Source: Paenibacillus sp. KS-LC4
GTDB taxonomy: Bacteria > Bacillota > Bacilli > Paenibacillales > Paenibacillaceae
NCBI RefSeq assembly: GCF_036894955.1
Contig: NZ_CP145905.1
Coordinates: 1,805,501-1,869,500 of the forward strand
DNA: 64,000 bases
Reading direction: 5' to 3'
A program made the translations under genes and the position numbers. Numbering within the stretch: the stretch's first letter is position 1; every line of letters starts with the position of its first letter. This document shows, piece by piece, positions 1-8,623 of the stretch. The notes below the pieces were generated by a model. It was given only the letters and a program-made list of their open reading frames with translations. It did not search any database and was not told the DNA's origin.

Positions 1-1
1 A

Positions 2-208
2 GAATATATGCCTGCATTTGAGAAAGCGGCTGCTGTCGTAACGGAACAAGGCGGTATTACTAGCCATGCAGCAGTTTGCGGCATCAACCTCGGAATTCCA
101 GTTATTCTGGGTATTAGTAACGCTACGACGATTTTGGAAGATGGAATGGAAGTTACGCTTTATGGCGAAACAGGCGTCATTTACTCCGGTCAATCCAAAT
201 CCGTATAA
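2..208 (+). CDS. pyk: Pyruvate kinase, C-terminal fragment (5' truncated by window edge)
   Basis: The frame is open from the window edge and encodes only the last 68 residues. The fragment has the TSHAAV phosphohistidine-type motif and the GIPVILG segment of a PEP-utilising swivelling domain. Pyruvate kinases of Bacillus and relatives carry this extra domain at the C-terminus; the enzyme makes pyruvate and ATP from PEP and ADP. PEP-synthase or PTS enzyme I fragments share the motif, but the protein ends right after the domain and is followed by fxsA and the citZ cluster, as pyk is in Bacillus. A hairpin terminator follows at 284. Confidence 0.8.
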   Translation, partial: EYMPAFEKAAAVVTEQGGITSHAAVCGINLGIPVILGISNATTILEDGMEVTLYGETGVIYSGQSKSV

Positions 209-283
209 CTTTTGAATTAGAATGGCTTTCGGCCGTTGCAATTTAACTGCATATTCTCTGCTCGTATAGGACAGAGCAACAAC

Positions 284-311
284 AAGCGATGGTGAATTCA
301 CCGTCGCTTTT
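284..311 (+). terminator. Rho-independent terminator after pyk
   Basis: AAGCGATGGTGAA (284-296) pairs with TTCACCGTCGCTT (297-309) with one G-T pair, followed by a short T-run. It lies 76 bases after the pyk stop and just before the thioesterase ribosome binding site. Confidence 0.65.
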
Positions 312-337
312 GTTGAAATTTAAGGGAGGTTTACATT

Positions 338-814
338 TTGAGCAGTCCGTTATCTGGCTGGTTCGCACATCCGCTACGCGTTCGTTATCAGGAAACGGAT
401 CAAATGGGAGTTGTGTATCACACCAACTATTTGAATTGGTTTGAAATTGGCCGCACCGAGCTGATACGATCGGCAGGCTTTGATTATAAATCTATTGAAC
501 AAAGCGGAATGCTGCTGCCGGTCATTGATTTGCAATGCCATTATGCTTTGCCGGCGCGATATGACGATACGCTGCTTATTTGCACTCGCATAGCGGACTT
601 TTCCTCCGTGCGCTTAGCCTTCGAATCTGAAATTCGCAAAGTGGATGAGGCGTCATTTAAGCCGGCTTTTTACGAGCGGGGAGATAGCCTTCCGGGGGAA
701 CGGCTCGTTTCGGGAGGAACGAAGCATGTTTGGGTGAATAAGGAGTGGCGTCCCATGCGTTTGGACAAAGGGCTTCCTGCGCTGTATGATTTAATAAGGC
801 AGATAATAAGCTAA
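338..814 (+). CDS. Acyl-CoA thioesterase, YbgC/FadM-type hotdog fold
   Basis: This 158-aa protein has the N-terminal signature RVRYQETDQMGVVYHTNY, in which the Asp and the VVYHTNY stretch mark the 4-hydroxybenzoyl-CoA thioesterase class of hotdog enzymes; the family hydrolyses acyl-CoA thioesters. Length is typical for a single hotdog domain. The start is TTG at 338, chosen because AGGGAGGT lies 7 bases upstream and no in-frame ATG fits. It sits between pyk and fxsA, 46 bases before fxsA, so the two may be co-transcribed. The substrate cannot be told from sequence. Confidence 0.85.
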   Translation: MSSPLSGWFAHPLRVRYQETDQMGVVYHTNYLNWFEIGRTELIRSAGFDYKSIEQSGMLLPVIDLQCHYALPARYDDTLLICTRIADFSSVRLAFESEIRKVDEASFKPAFYERGDSLPGERLVSGGTKHVWVNKEWRPMRLDKGLPALYDLIRQIIS

Positions 815-860
815 AGGATGGCTGCTGCTGCCTGCATATTGTGGACGGGAGGAATTTGTA

Positions 861-1253
861 ATGAAAAGGTGGATAATCGCAGCATTAATCATATTGCCTT
901 TAATAGAGCTTTGGGGCATCGTACAAGTAAGCGGCTGGCTTGGCGGCTGGCAGACATTTGGGCTCATCGTTCTGTTCAGTATGGCGGGTGCGTATTTAAC
1001 GCTGGCGGAAGGACGCAAGGTGTGGACAGAGGCGCAGCTTCAGTTGCAGCAGGGTCAAATACCTGGTCGCAAGCTGCTTGAAGGTTTATGTGTGCTGGCA
1101 GGCGGTTTGCTGCTGCTGATTCCCGGATTTTTCACCGATCTGATCGGAATTACCTTTCTGCTGCCGTTTACGCGTTCCTTTTATCAGCAGGTCATGCTGC
1201 ATTGGCTGGAGAAACGGATACGCGGCGGGTCTTTTTCTATACGCAAGTTTTAA
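861..1253 (+). CDS. fxsA: FxsA family membrane protein
   Basis: The 130-aa protein has hydrophobic segments near residues 4-22, 30-48 and 72-100, with the family's LIEL near the start and LLLIPGFFTDLIG in the middle. FxsA proteins are cytoplasmic-membrane proteins; in E. coli overexpression affects exclusion of phage T7 by the F plasmid, but the normal role is unknown. GGGAGG lies 8 bases upstream of the ATG. In Bacillus a homologue (ytzA) also sits between pyk and the citZ region, which supports the assignment. Confidence 0.85.
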   Translation: MKRWIIAALIILPLIELWGIVQVSGWLGGWQTFGLIVLFSMAGAYLTLAEGRKVWTEAQLQLQQGQIPGRKLLEGLCVLAGGLLLLIPGFFTDLIGITFLLPFTRSFYQQVMLHWLEKRIRGGSFSIRKF

Positions 1254-1257
1254 TATA

Positions 1258-1286
1258 TTTACATTAGCTTAACAAATTTATAATAT
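1258..1286 (+). promoter_or_regulatory. ppk promoter region with PhoP-box-like direct repeat
   Basis: TTTACA (1258-1263) and TTAACA (1269-1274) form a direct repeat with 5 bases between copies, the layout of a Bacillus PhoP box (TTWACA repeats). A TATAAT (1279-1284) lies 15 bases after the first copy, so the same hexamer could be a short-spaced -35. The repeats are seen directly; PhoP control of ppk is inference. Confidence 0.4.
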
Positions 1287-1339
1287 GACACGAATAGTTG
1301 TAGCGCATAATAGGGGCATATATGAGGGAGGCGCACATA

Positions 1340-3400
1340 ATGACAAAACATTTGTCCCACTATGTTAACAGAGATTTGAGCTGGGCCGAATTTAACTGCA
1401 GGGTGCTTCAAGAGGCGCAGGATATAAACAATCCTCTGCTGGAGCGGGCCAAGTTTCTGGCCATTGTATCCAGTAATTTAGACGAATTTATGAGTGTTCG
1501 CGTAGCGGGCATTCAAGAGCAAATTAAGGCGGGTTATTCTAAAATTGATTTTACAGGCTATACTCCCGCTGGCTTATGGAAACGATTAATTAAACGCACG
1601 AATCAAATGGTGCATGAACAATATAAATCTTATCGGGATGTGCTGCGCGGCTTGGGACGGGAAGGCATTACGATCCGTTCAATGAATGAGCTGAATCTGA
1701 CCCAGTCCAAGGCCGTATCGGAGTATTTTCATGAAATTGTATTTCCTGTCCTGACACCGATGGCGGTTGATCAGAGCAGGCCTTTTCCACTTGTACATAC
1801 GAAGGAGCTATATTTGGCTGTTTTATTGCGTCATCCAGATGCCGCGCCTGAGGAAGATCCGCTGTTTGCGATGGTGCAGGTGCCATCCATTTTAACGAGA
1901 TTTGTGCCGCTGCCTGAGCGTCCGAATAGCAAAAAACGCGAATATGTGCTGCTTGAGGATCTGATTGAGCAATTTATTGATACCCTTTTTAATGGTTATG
2001 GCGCTTATGCGGTACATGCATTTCGGTTGACGCGTAATGCTGATTTTACGCTTAATGAGGATGCCGAGGACTTGCTCGAGGAGATTGAGAAGGAGCTGCG
2101 CAAGCGCCGTTGGGGTATTTCCGTACGGCTTGAGGTTGCTCGCGGCATGCATCCAGATGCACTTGATATTCTCAAGGATGAGCTGGAAATCTCGGATAAC
2201 CTCATTGAAATTGATGGTCCGCTCGATTTAAGCTTTTTGATGAAATTCGCCCATGCCATTCCAGGCTACGACCATTTGCGATATGAGAAGATGGAGCCTG
2301 TCTATCCTATGGAATTTGATGACACCGACGACATGTTTGAGGTGATTCGCCAGCGCGATGTGCTGATGTACCATCCGTATGAATCGTTTGATGCGGTTAA
2401 TGATTTTGTAATGCAGGCAGCGACCGATCCAGATGTGCTTGCAATTAAAATGACGATGTATCGGGTCAGCGGCAAGTCTGCGCTCGTTCAGGCGCTTGCT
2501 AAAGCGGCCGAATCCGGCAAGCAGGTGACGGTTGTTGTTGAACTGAAGGCGCGATTCGATGAGGAGCGCAATATTGCATGGGCTCGCCAATTGGAGAAAG
2601 CAGGCTGCCATGTTGTTTACGGTCTGATCGGGCTGAAAACCCATGCGAAAATATTGCTTGTTGTGCGCAGGGAGCAGGACACGCTGCGCCGTTATGTGCA
2701 TGTTGGCACGGGCAATTACAATGACAGCACAGCGACGCTGTACACCGATATCGGCCTGTTTACCTCGCATCCGACAATCGGCGGCGATGCATCGGCGCTG
2801 TTTAATGAGGTGACGGGTTATTCTGATCCGTATGACTGGAAAGCCTTTGGTGTAGCTCCAACGGATCTCAAGCAGAAGCTGTTCCGTCTCATTGACCGAG
2901 AAATCGCCCATGTAGCGGCTGGCAAGAAGGGCCGTGTCATTGCGAAGATGAACTCGCTCTCCAATCAGGAGATGGTCGATAAACTTTATGAGGCATCGCA
3001 GGCAGGCGTGAAAATCGATTTGATTGTCCGCGGCGTATGCTGCTTGCGCCCTGGCGTGGCTGGCCGAAGCGAGAACATTCAGGTAATCAGCATTGTGGAC
3101 CGTTATTTGGAGCATGCACGGGTTATGTATTTCCACAATGGCGGGGAAGAGGAAGTGTATTTGTCCAGTGCCGATTGGATGACGCGCAATCTGATGAAGC
3201 GAGTGGAGCTGATGTGTCCAGTGTACGACGCCCATTTGCGGCAGACGCTTATCAACATGCTGAGCTTGAATTTGAATGACAATGTCAAAGCGAGGAAGCT
3301 TCTGTCTAGCGGTACTTATGTTCATGTTGAAAATGATCATAAACCGTTTCGCAGCCAATTCGAGGCTAGACACATTCCAGGCTGGAAAGTACAAGTATAG
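1340..3400 (+). CDS. ppk: Polyphosphate kinase 1
   Basis: This 686-aa protein transfers the terminal phosphate of ATP to polyphosphate. The N-terminal domain opens with NRDLSWAEFNCRVLQEA, typical of PPK1. The catalytic C-terminal half has the phospholipase-D-like repeats, including GLKTHAKILLV with the phosphorylated His, YVHVGTGNYND, and KARFDEERNIAWA. Length matches PPK1. The ATG at 1340 is preferred over one at 1322 because GGGAGG (1326-1331) lies 8 bases before it and overlaps the upstream start. It converges on ppx, giving a polyphosphate synthesis/degradation pair, and may respond to phosphate through the repeat at 1258. Confidence 0.95.
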   Translation: MTKHLSHYVNRDLSWAEFNCRVLQEAQDINNPLLERAKFLAIVSSNLDEFMSVRVAGIQEQIKAGYSKIDFTGYTPAGLWKRLIKRTNQMVHEQYKSYRDVLRGLGREGITIRSMNELNLTQSKAVSEYFHEIVFPVLTPMAVDQSRPFPLVHTKELYLAVLLRHPDAAPEEDPLFAMVQVPSILTRFVPLPERPNSKKREYVLLEDLIEQFIDTLFNGYGAYAVHAFRLTRNADFTLNEDAEDLLEEIEKELRKRRWGISVRLEVARGMHPDALDILKDELEISDNLIEIDGPLDLSFLMKFAHAIPGYDHLRYEKMEPVYPMEFDDTDDMFEVIRQRDVLMYHPYESFDAVNDFVMQAATDPDVLAIKMTMYRVSGKSALVQALAKAAESGKQVTVVVELKARFDEERNIAWARQLEKAGCHVVYGLIGLKTHAKILLVVRREQDTLRRYVHVGTGNYNDSTATLYTDIGLFTSHPTIGGDASALFNEVTGYSDPYDWKAFGVAPTDLKQKLFRLIDREIAHVAAGKKGRVIAKMNSLSNQEMVDKLYEASQAGVKIDLIVRGVCCLRPGVAGRSENIQVISIVDRYLEHARVMYFHNGGEEEVYLSSADWMTRNLMKRVELMCPVYDAHLRQTLINMLSLNLNDNVKARKLLSSGTYVHVENDHKPFRSQFEARHIPGWKVQV

Positions 3401-3407
3401 AGAAATG

Positions 3408-3457
3408 AAAAAGCGCGGTGATAAAGGAATGCTCGTTTCCTTTTCACCGCGCTTTTT
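3408..3457. terminator. Shared bidirectional terminator between ppk and ppx
   Basis: AAAAAGCGCGGTGA (3408-3421) is perfectly complementary to TCACCGCGCTTTTT (3444-3457). The A-run on one side and T-run on the other provide a U-tract in both directions, which fits the convergent genes. Confidence 0.8.
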
Positions 3458-3488
3458 AGGTATGGAAGGAAAGCACCGCCGACTAAGC

Positions 3489-5018
3489 TTAAATATAATC
3501 AGGCAGCTCAAGCACAGGAACTCGTTTCCATAGCTTGGAAAACTCGGCAGCGAGCTCTCCTACCTCCAGACGCTCAACGGTCAGCGAGCTGCTAGGGCGC
3601 ACAGCATGCAGCTTAAGCTGCTCTGGAGTAAGGGAGACGCTCAATCTGCTTAGCGCCTGTGTCTCGCTGCGGTCAAGCGCTGATGCGAGCTGCAGCAGCG
3701 TACCCAGCCTGCCGATTAACTCGTAGTCGGACTCGACAAGCATCTCTTTGTAGGGACGGAGCTGCTGCCGTGCCCGACTTTTGCTTTTGTAGGAAGCGAT
3801 GGAAGCCGTAATTAAAATTTCTTTATGGGACAATCCGTTCAAATGAGAGTTGACGATTAAATAAAAGGTATGCTTGGCATAGTCGTAGTAGTCGATGGAA
3901 GCGCCGATTCGAAATAGGCTTGAAGCGGCATCAAGCAAGATCCGCGAGCGCGAAGGCATTTGGTGCAGCTCTCTGAGCTCATCGTAAAGTTGCAGTGCAA
4001 GCCGGTTCACCTGCGATACATGTTGCATCGGTGCAGCGGGATGGAGCATGCTAATGTTGTGCAGGCTGAAGCCAAGCACATCCTGATGCTGAGACCCTTG
4101 TGGAAACCTGGTATCATGGAAAATACCGTCGCGAAGTCCAGCACCGCAAATAATATAGCCGGTAGCCTTAGTCAGCTTGTAAAGCTGGCGCAGCACGGCT
4201 AGGCCGGGCACAATAACGTCCACCCGATCTTTGGACAGTCCGGGAAACTTGCTGCGCTTGTCCAGCGGCAGGGCACGCAGTTGATCAAAAACCATTTCGG
4301 CCTCTGCGCCGGGTAGCGCGTAATTATGCGTTTGCTGAAAAGGGTAGCTCGTCGCCGCTTGATGAATTTTGCCCAGCGCCCTAGCGGTGCCGCCGACGCC
4401 AATCAGAGGCAGTCCCTGCGCTTTGGAGAGCCATGGAACGGACTTGAAGGCATCAAGCGCAACGCTGTCAAGCGCGCGCAGAGCCTCGTCGCTAAGCATG
4501 CCCTTCGCCGCGAAACGCCGATTCAGACTGACGCAGCCAAAAGGAAAGGAGACGGAGTGCAGCAGCTTGCGTCCGCGAAACAGCGATACCTCTGTGCTGC
4601 CGCCGCCAATATCGACTAACAGCCCATCCTCCAGATCCATTGCATTAATCATCCCAAGGAAGCCAAAGGCGGCCTCCTGTTCGCCGCTAAGCAGTTCTAT
4701 ATCAAGCCCGGTTTCGGCTTTTATTGCTTCCAGCACAACCATGCGGTTCGAAGCATTGCGGATCGCTGCCGTAGCCACTGCGCGAATTTCCCCGGTGCGG
4801 TTATGGGCGCAAATTAAGCGGAAATGGCTAAGTGTGCCGAGCAGCTCGCTAATTGCCTCAGCCGAGAGATTGCCTTGCTCGTCAATTCGCTCACTAAGCC
4901 GTGCTGGACGTTTGCTCCCATCAATGACGCGGTGAGCTCCGTTTGCTGTGCGTTCATAAACGACGAGCCTAACCGAGTTGGAGCCTATATCTATAATACC
5001 TATGCGATGCTCATTCAT
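3489..5018 (-). CDS. ppx: Exopolyphosphatase / GppA-type phosphatase
   Basis: The 509-aa protein has the N-terminal phosphate-binding loop IGIIDIGSNSVRLVVYE and the second actin-like ATPase motif DIGGGSTEVSLF near residue 147, both typical of the Ppx/GppA family. The C-terminal third resembles the HD-like domain found in long Ppx proteins. It releases phosphate from polyphosphate or cleaves pppGpp; convergence with ppk favours polyphosphate. The ATG at 5018 is chosen since GGAGG precedes it and the conserved block begins a few residues later; the frame extends upstream without family similarity. Confidence 0.92.
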   Translation of the reverse strand: MNEHRIGIIDIGSNSVRLVVYERTANGAHRVIDGSKRPARLSERIDEQGNLSAEAISELLGTLSHFRLICAHNRTGEIRAVATAAIRNASNRMVVLEAIKAETGLDIELLSGEQEAAFGFLGMINAMDLEDGLLVDIGGGSTEVSLFRGRKLLHSVSFPFGCVSLNRRFAAKGMLSDEALRALDSVALDAFKSVPWLSKAQGLPLIGVGGTARALGKIHQAATSYPFQQTHNYALPGAEAEMVFDQLRALPLDKRSKFPGLSKDRVDVIVPGLAVLRQLYKLTKATGYIICGAGLRDGIFHDTRFPQGSQHQDVLGFSLHNISMLHPAAPMQHVSQVNRLALQLYDELRELHQMPSRSRILLDAASSLFRIGASIDYYDYAKHTFYLIVNSHLNGLSHKEILITASIASYKSKSRARQQLRPYKEMLVESDYELIGRLGTLLQLASALDRSETQALSRLSVSLTPEQLKLHAVRPSSSLTVERLEVGELAAEFSKLWKRVPVLELPDYI

Positions 5019-5248
5019 AGCGAACCTCCGTTTTTTTTGAAATATAGAGAAAGTGTAACCTGACGATCTCCCTCTCTCTGTATTTCTCGGAATGAAACAT
5101 GCTGCGCCGCCAAAGGCTGGCGACAGCCGTCTCACCTTGCAATAATTTATTTTAACATAGCGGCTGCTGAATGTCTTAATAAGCGTAAGGGATATTAGAG
5201 GGAGCCACCAGGCGCATCAATCAAAATAACCGAAATTTGTCGAATTAA

Positions 5249-5277
5249 GAATAAAAATGGATTTGCAAGTCATATTA
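5249..5277 (+). promoter_or_regulatory. Sigma-G-like promoter for the Gln-rich protein
   Basis: GAATA (5249-5253) and CATATTA (5271-5277), 17 bases apart, match the Bacillus sigma-G consensus as I know it (GHATR, about 18 bases, CATWHTA) at every defined position. They lie 25-30 bases before the ribosome binding site of the gene at 5316. Use in the forespore is inferred. Confidence 0.55.
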
Positions 5278-5315
5278 AAGGAGGCAGTTTATTAAACTAA
5301 ATGGAGGTATTAGAA

Positions 5316-5654
5316 ATGAATCAGTTTTCACAAACGAATATTAGCCAACAGCTTTCACAATGCGAGCAGCTTCTGCAGCAATTGATGCAGCAAACTCAGC
5401 AAGCATCAGGCATGTATGAGCAGCTTTTGAAGCAAGAACAAACGAATGCTGCACAGCTGGAGCAAATTGCACAGCGCGAGCATCAAGCAGCCCATATGAT
5501 CCAAACCTCATTGCAAGGCCACCAAAAGGCGATGCAGCAAATGCAGCAAATTTCTAGTATTTGCAATCAAATTTCCAGTTTAAATGCGAATCAGTCCTTC
5601 GCTTATCAACAGCCACAGTACCTAGGCTCATCTTTCGGAGAGCTAAATCACTAA
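5316..5654 (+). CDS. Small glutamine-rich protein, probable forespore/spore protein
   Basis: I do not recognise the family. The 112-aa product is 28% glutamine (31 residues), with many QQ pairs from residue 10 to 85, a heptad-like pattern of Leu/Met/Ile suggesting a coiled coil, two Cys, and a short C-terminal tail with Tyr/Pro (YQQPQYLG). It has no signal peptide or membrane segment. The ATG at 5316 is preferred to one at 5301 because TGGAGG (5302-5307) lies 8 bases upstream and overlaps the earlier ATG. A sigma-G-like promoter precedes it, so forespore expression is likely. It stands alone between ppx (divergent) and citZ. Confidence 0.75.
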   Translation: MNQFSQTNISQQLSQCEQLLQQLMQQTQQASGMYEQLLKQEQTNAAQLEQIAQREHQAAHMIQTSLQGHQKAMQQMQQISSICNQISSLNANQSFAYQQPQYLGSSFGELNH

Positions 5655-6034
5655 GCACCAAACCATTTGATCTGAAAAATAAAGCTGCGGCTGTTTCCCG
5701 GTTTTTTGCCGGGGAGCGGTCGTTTCGTCTATTTACAAACGTTTATTATAGATTGAAACCGTGATCAGTTAGTACTCTGCCTGTTTTTCTGTTAAGATAG
5801 AAAACAGGTGTTTACATCTAACTACATAAGCAGGAACCAGATCTTTCAGGATGTCCAAAGGTGAGGTTATTTCACATGCCAGCTGCCCCATCACATTTTT
5901 TTTTCTTACTGATAAAGCATTTTTATATGTAGTTTTGTTCACTTTGTTGTCAAAATCATTTATGATTATACGGACGACATGGATTCGAATGTCATTTTGC
6001 GATGTGAAATTTCCAAGCTAAAGGAGAGAGAACG
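5655..6034 (+). promoter_or_regulatory. Long citZ upstream region
   Basis: This 380-base stretch holds no gene. It contains a CCCGG/CCGGG hairpin near 5697-5715, a cre-like sequence TTGAAACCGTGATCA (5753-5767, one mismatch to WTGNAANCGNWNNCW), a hairpin with arms at 5780-5790 and 5799-5808, a CcpC-like dyad at 5912-5926 and a candidate promoter at 5938-5966. This fits a carbon-regulated TCA gene; only the sequences themselves are seen. Confidence 0.45.
5912..5926 (+). promoter_or_regulatory. CcpC-like dyad upstream of citZ
   Basis: ATAA (5912-5915), seven bases, TTAT (5923-5926) is the ATAA-N7-TTAT symmetry described for CcpC, the citrate-responsive LysR repressor of citZ and citB in Bacillus subtilis. 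It lies just upstream of a possible promoter, TTCACT (5938-5943), 17 bases, TATGAT (5961-5966). The motif is short, so chance occurrence in AT-rich DNA is possible. Confidence 0.4.
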
Positions 6035-7147
6035 ATGACAGCAACTAAAGGTCTGGAAGGAATTGTCGCCGCTTCTTCGTCAATCAGCTCGATTATTGAC
6101 GGAGTGTTGACATACCGTGGGATAAATATTGATGATTTGGCAGAAAATGCGACATTTGAAGAGGTTGCCTATTTGTTATGGTATGGCAAACTGCCTAATC
6201 GTTCCGAGCTAGCAAAACTGCAGGAGCAGTTAGATGCATACACAGCAATTCCAGAAGGCGTTATCGAGCAAATGAAGCTGTATCCGAAGGATACAAATTC
6301 GATGGCTGCACTTCGTACAGCTATTTCAAGCCTTGCTCTATATGATGGGGCGGCTAATGAAATGACTGCTGAAGCTAATCAGTTGAAAGCAATTAAGCTG
6401 CAAGCGCAATTGCCAGCCGTTGTAGCAGCGTTCGCTCGCATTCGTGAAGGCAAGGATCCTGTTGCTCCGAAGAAGGGCGTATCCATCGCTCATAACTTCC
6501 TTTACATGCTTACAGGCAAAGACCCTGAAGAGATTGCTGTGAAAGCGCTTGATCAGGCGCTTGTGCTCCATGCCGATCACGAGCTTAACGCCTCTACCTT
6601 TGCAGCTCGAGTAACGGTTGCGACTTTGTCTGACATCTATTCGGGCGTGACTTCGGCAATCGGAGCGCTTAAAGGGCCGCTGCATGGCGGTGCTAATGAG
6701 GCGGTAATGGTGATGCTGGAGGAAATCGGTACATTATCTAATGTTGAGTCTTATATCAACAACGCGCTTGCAAACAAGCAGAAAATTATGGGCTTCGGTC
6801 ACCGCGTTTACAAAAACGGCGATCCGCGCGCGAAGCATCTGCAAAAAATGTCGCAAGAGCTCGGCAAGCTGACTGGTAATTTGGAGCTTTATGAAATGTC
6901 GATCAAGATCGAGGAGCTTGTTACGGGTCAAAAAGGCCTCAAGCCGAACGTAGATTTTTACTCCGCTTCCGTCTATACAACACTAGGCATTGCACGTGAT
7001 CTATTCACGCCAATTTTTGCGATTAGCCGCGTTTCCGGCTGGAGCGCTCATATTCTTGAGCAATACGAGAACAATCGCTTGATTCGTCCTCGCGCCGACT
7101 ATATCGGTCCAGTCAACGCGAAATATATTCCAATCGACGAGCGCTAA
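6035..7147 (+). CDS. citZ: Citrate synthase
   Basis: The 370-aa protein condenses acetyl-CoA and oxaloacetate to citrate at the entry of the TCA cycle. Signatures are LHADHELNASTFAARV near residue 184, KGPLHGGANEAVM near 216 with a catalytic His, and GFGHRVYKNGDPRAK near 254 with the second His. Length matches the Gram-positive type. AAAGGAGAGA precedes the ATG. Methylcitrate synthase is a close relative, but icd and mdh directly downstream argue for the TCA enzyme. A 150-base gap containing a hairpin separates it from icd. Confidence 0.95.
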   Translation: MTATKGLEGIVAASSSISSIIDGVLTYRGINIDDLAENATFEEVAYLLWYGKLPNRSELAKLQEQLDAYTAIPEGVIEQMKLYPKDTNSMAALRTAISSLALYDGAANEMTAEANQLKAIKLQAQLPAVVAAFARIREGKDPVAPKKGVSIAHNFLYMLTGKDPEEIAVKALDQALVLHADHELNASTFAARVTVATLSDIYSGVTSAIGALKGPLHGGANEAVMVMLEEIGTLSNVESYINNALANKQKIMGFGHRVYKNGDPRAKHLQKMSQELGKLTGNLELYEMSIKIEELVTGQKGLKPNVDFYSASVYTTLGIARDLFTPIFAISRVSGWSAHILEQYENNRLIRPRADYIGPVNAKYIPIDER

Positions 7148-7180
7148 GAGACTGCGACGAAATAAAGTACCGCTAATTTA

Positions 7181-7216
7181 TTGACAAAACTCCCAAAATC
7201 GTGGAGATTTTGTCAA
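7181..7216 (+). other. Hairpin in the citZ-icd spacer
   Basis: TTGACAAAACTCC (7181-7193) pairs with GGAGATTTTGTCAA (7203-7216), leaving one bulged A and a 9-base loop. No T-run follows, so it does not look like a terminator. It could stabilise the icd-mdh mRNA 5' end or mark a processing site; this is inference. Confidence 0.5.
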
Positions 7217-7298
7217 CAAAAGCGGGTGCTAATTCCCTCTCAGCTACTAAGCGCTGCTGTTATTACGGTTTCACAAATTAAAGGAGGAATTATAAACA

Positions 7299-8594
7299 AT
7301 GGCTCAATTCGAAAAATTCGCATTACCTACTGAAGGCGACAAAATTACAATCGACAACGGTGTACTTAACGTACCTAGCAATCCAATCATTCCTTTCATC
7401 GAAGGCGACGGCACAGGCCGCGACATCTGGCGCGCTTCGAAACGCGTGCTTGACGCAGCTGTTGCAAAAGCTTACGGTGGCGAAAAAAAGATCGCTTGGT
7501 ATGAGGTATTTGCCGGTGAGAAAGCATTTAATGAATACGGCGAGTGGTTGCCAGCAGATACGCTGACTGCCATTCGTGAATATATCGTAGCAATCAAAGG
7601 TCCTTTGACTACGCCAATCGGCGGCGGTATTCGTTCCCTGAACGTAGCGCTTCGTCAAGAGCTTGACCTGTACGTATGCCTTCGTCCTGTTCGTTACTTT
7701 AACGGTGTTCCTTCCCCAGTAAAACGTCCTGAGCTGGTTGACATGGTTATTTTCCGTGAAAACACAGAGGATATTTATGCGGGTATCGAGTACCAAGAAG
7801 GTTCCGCAGAAGTTAAAAAAGTTATCAACTTCCTGCAATCTGAATTGGGCGTTAACAAAATCCGTTTCCCTGAAACTTCTGGTATCGGCATCAAGCCGGT
7901 TTCCAAAGAAGGCTCCCAGCGTCTTGCCCGCGCAGCAATTGAATATGCGCTTAAGCATGGCCGCAAGTCGCTTACACTTGTACACAAAGGCAACATCATG
8001 AAATTCACAGAAGGAGCCTTCAAAAACTGGGGCTACGAAGTAGCTGAAACTGAATTTGCAGAGCAAACCTTCACTTGGGGTCAATACGACCGCATTAAAG
8101 AAGCAGAAGGAACTGACGCTGCAAATGCAGCACAAGCAGCTGCTGAAGCGGCTGGCAAGCTGATCGTGAAGGACGCTATTGCGGATATCGCTTTGCAGCA
8201 AGTTCTGACTCGTCCGACTGACTTTGATGTAATCGCAACACTGAACCTGAACGGTGACTACCTGTCCGATGCGCTTGCAGCGCAAGTTGGCGGTATCGGT
8301 ATCGCTCCAGGAGCTAACATTAACTACTTGACCGGACATGCTATCTTTGAAGCTACGCATGGTACGGCTCCTAAATATGCGGATAAAGACGTTGTTAACC
8401 CAGGCTCGGTTATCCTCTCCGGCGTCATGCTGCTTGAGCACCTTGGCTGGCAGGAAGCGGCTGACCTGATCTACAAAGGTCTGGAAACGTCGATTAACAA
8501 CAAAACCGTTACTTATGACTTTGCCCGCCTGATGGATGGCGCTAAAGAAGTAAAATGCTCCGAGTTCGCTGACGAGGTTATTAACAACTTTTAG
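7299..8594 (+). CDS. icd: Isocitrate dehydrogenase, NADP-dependent
   Basis: This 431-aa enzyme oxidatively decarboxylates isocitrate to 2-oxoglutarate. It shows [14 protein letters not shown] near residue 29, the substrate loop [20 protein letters not shown] near 111 whose Ser is the equivalent of the phosphorylated Ser in E. coli, and [17 protein letters not shown] with [10 protein letters not shown] near 350. Length and motifs fit the bacterial NADP type. AAAGGAGGAA precedes the ATG. It is followed 29 bases later by mdh, so icd-mdh are likely one transcript. Confidence 0.95.
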   Translation: MAQFEKFALPTEGDKITIDNGVLNVPSNPIIPFIEGDGTGRDIWRASKRVLDAAVAKAYGGEKKIAWYEVFAGEKAFNEYGEWLPADTLTAIREYIVAIKGPLTTPIGGGIRSLNVALRQELDLYVCLRPVRYFNGVPSPVKRPELVDMVIFRENTEDIYAGIEYQEGSAEVKKVINFLQSELGVNKIRFPETSGIGIKPVSKEGSQRLARAAIEYALKHGRKSLTLVHKGNIMKFTEGAFKNWGYEVAETEFAEQTFTWGQYDRIKEAEGTDAANAAQAAAEAAGKLIVKDAIADIALQQVLTRPTDFDVIATLNLNGDYLSDALAAQVGGIGIAPGANINYLTGHAIFEATHGTAPKYADKDVVNPGSVILSGVMLLEHLGWQEAADLIYKGLETSINNKTVTYDFARLMDGAKEVKCSEFADEVINNF

Positions 8595-8623
8595 AGCCAA
8601 CAATATTTGGAGGTAATGAGACA

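Noticed and set aside
2228..3511. 427-codon open frame antisense to ppk
   Set aside because: It lies over a certain gene, has no ribosome binding site or family motif, and results from codon bias of ppk read backwards.
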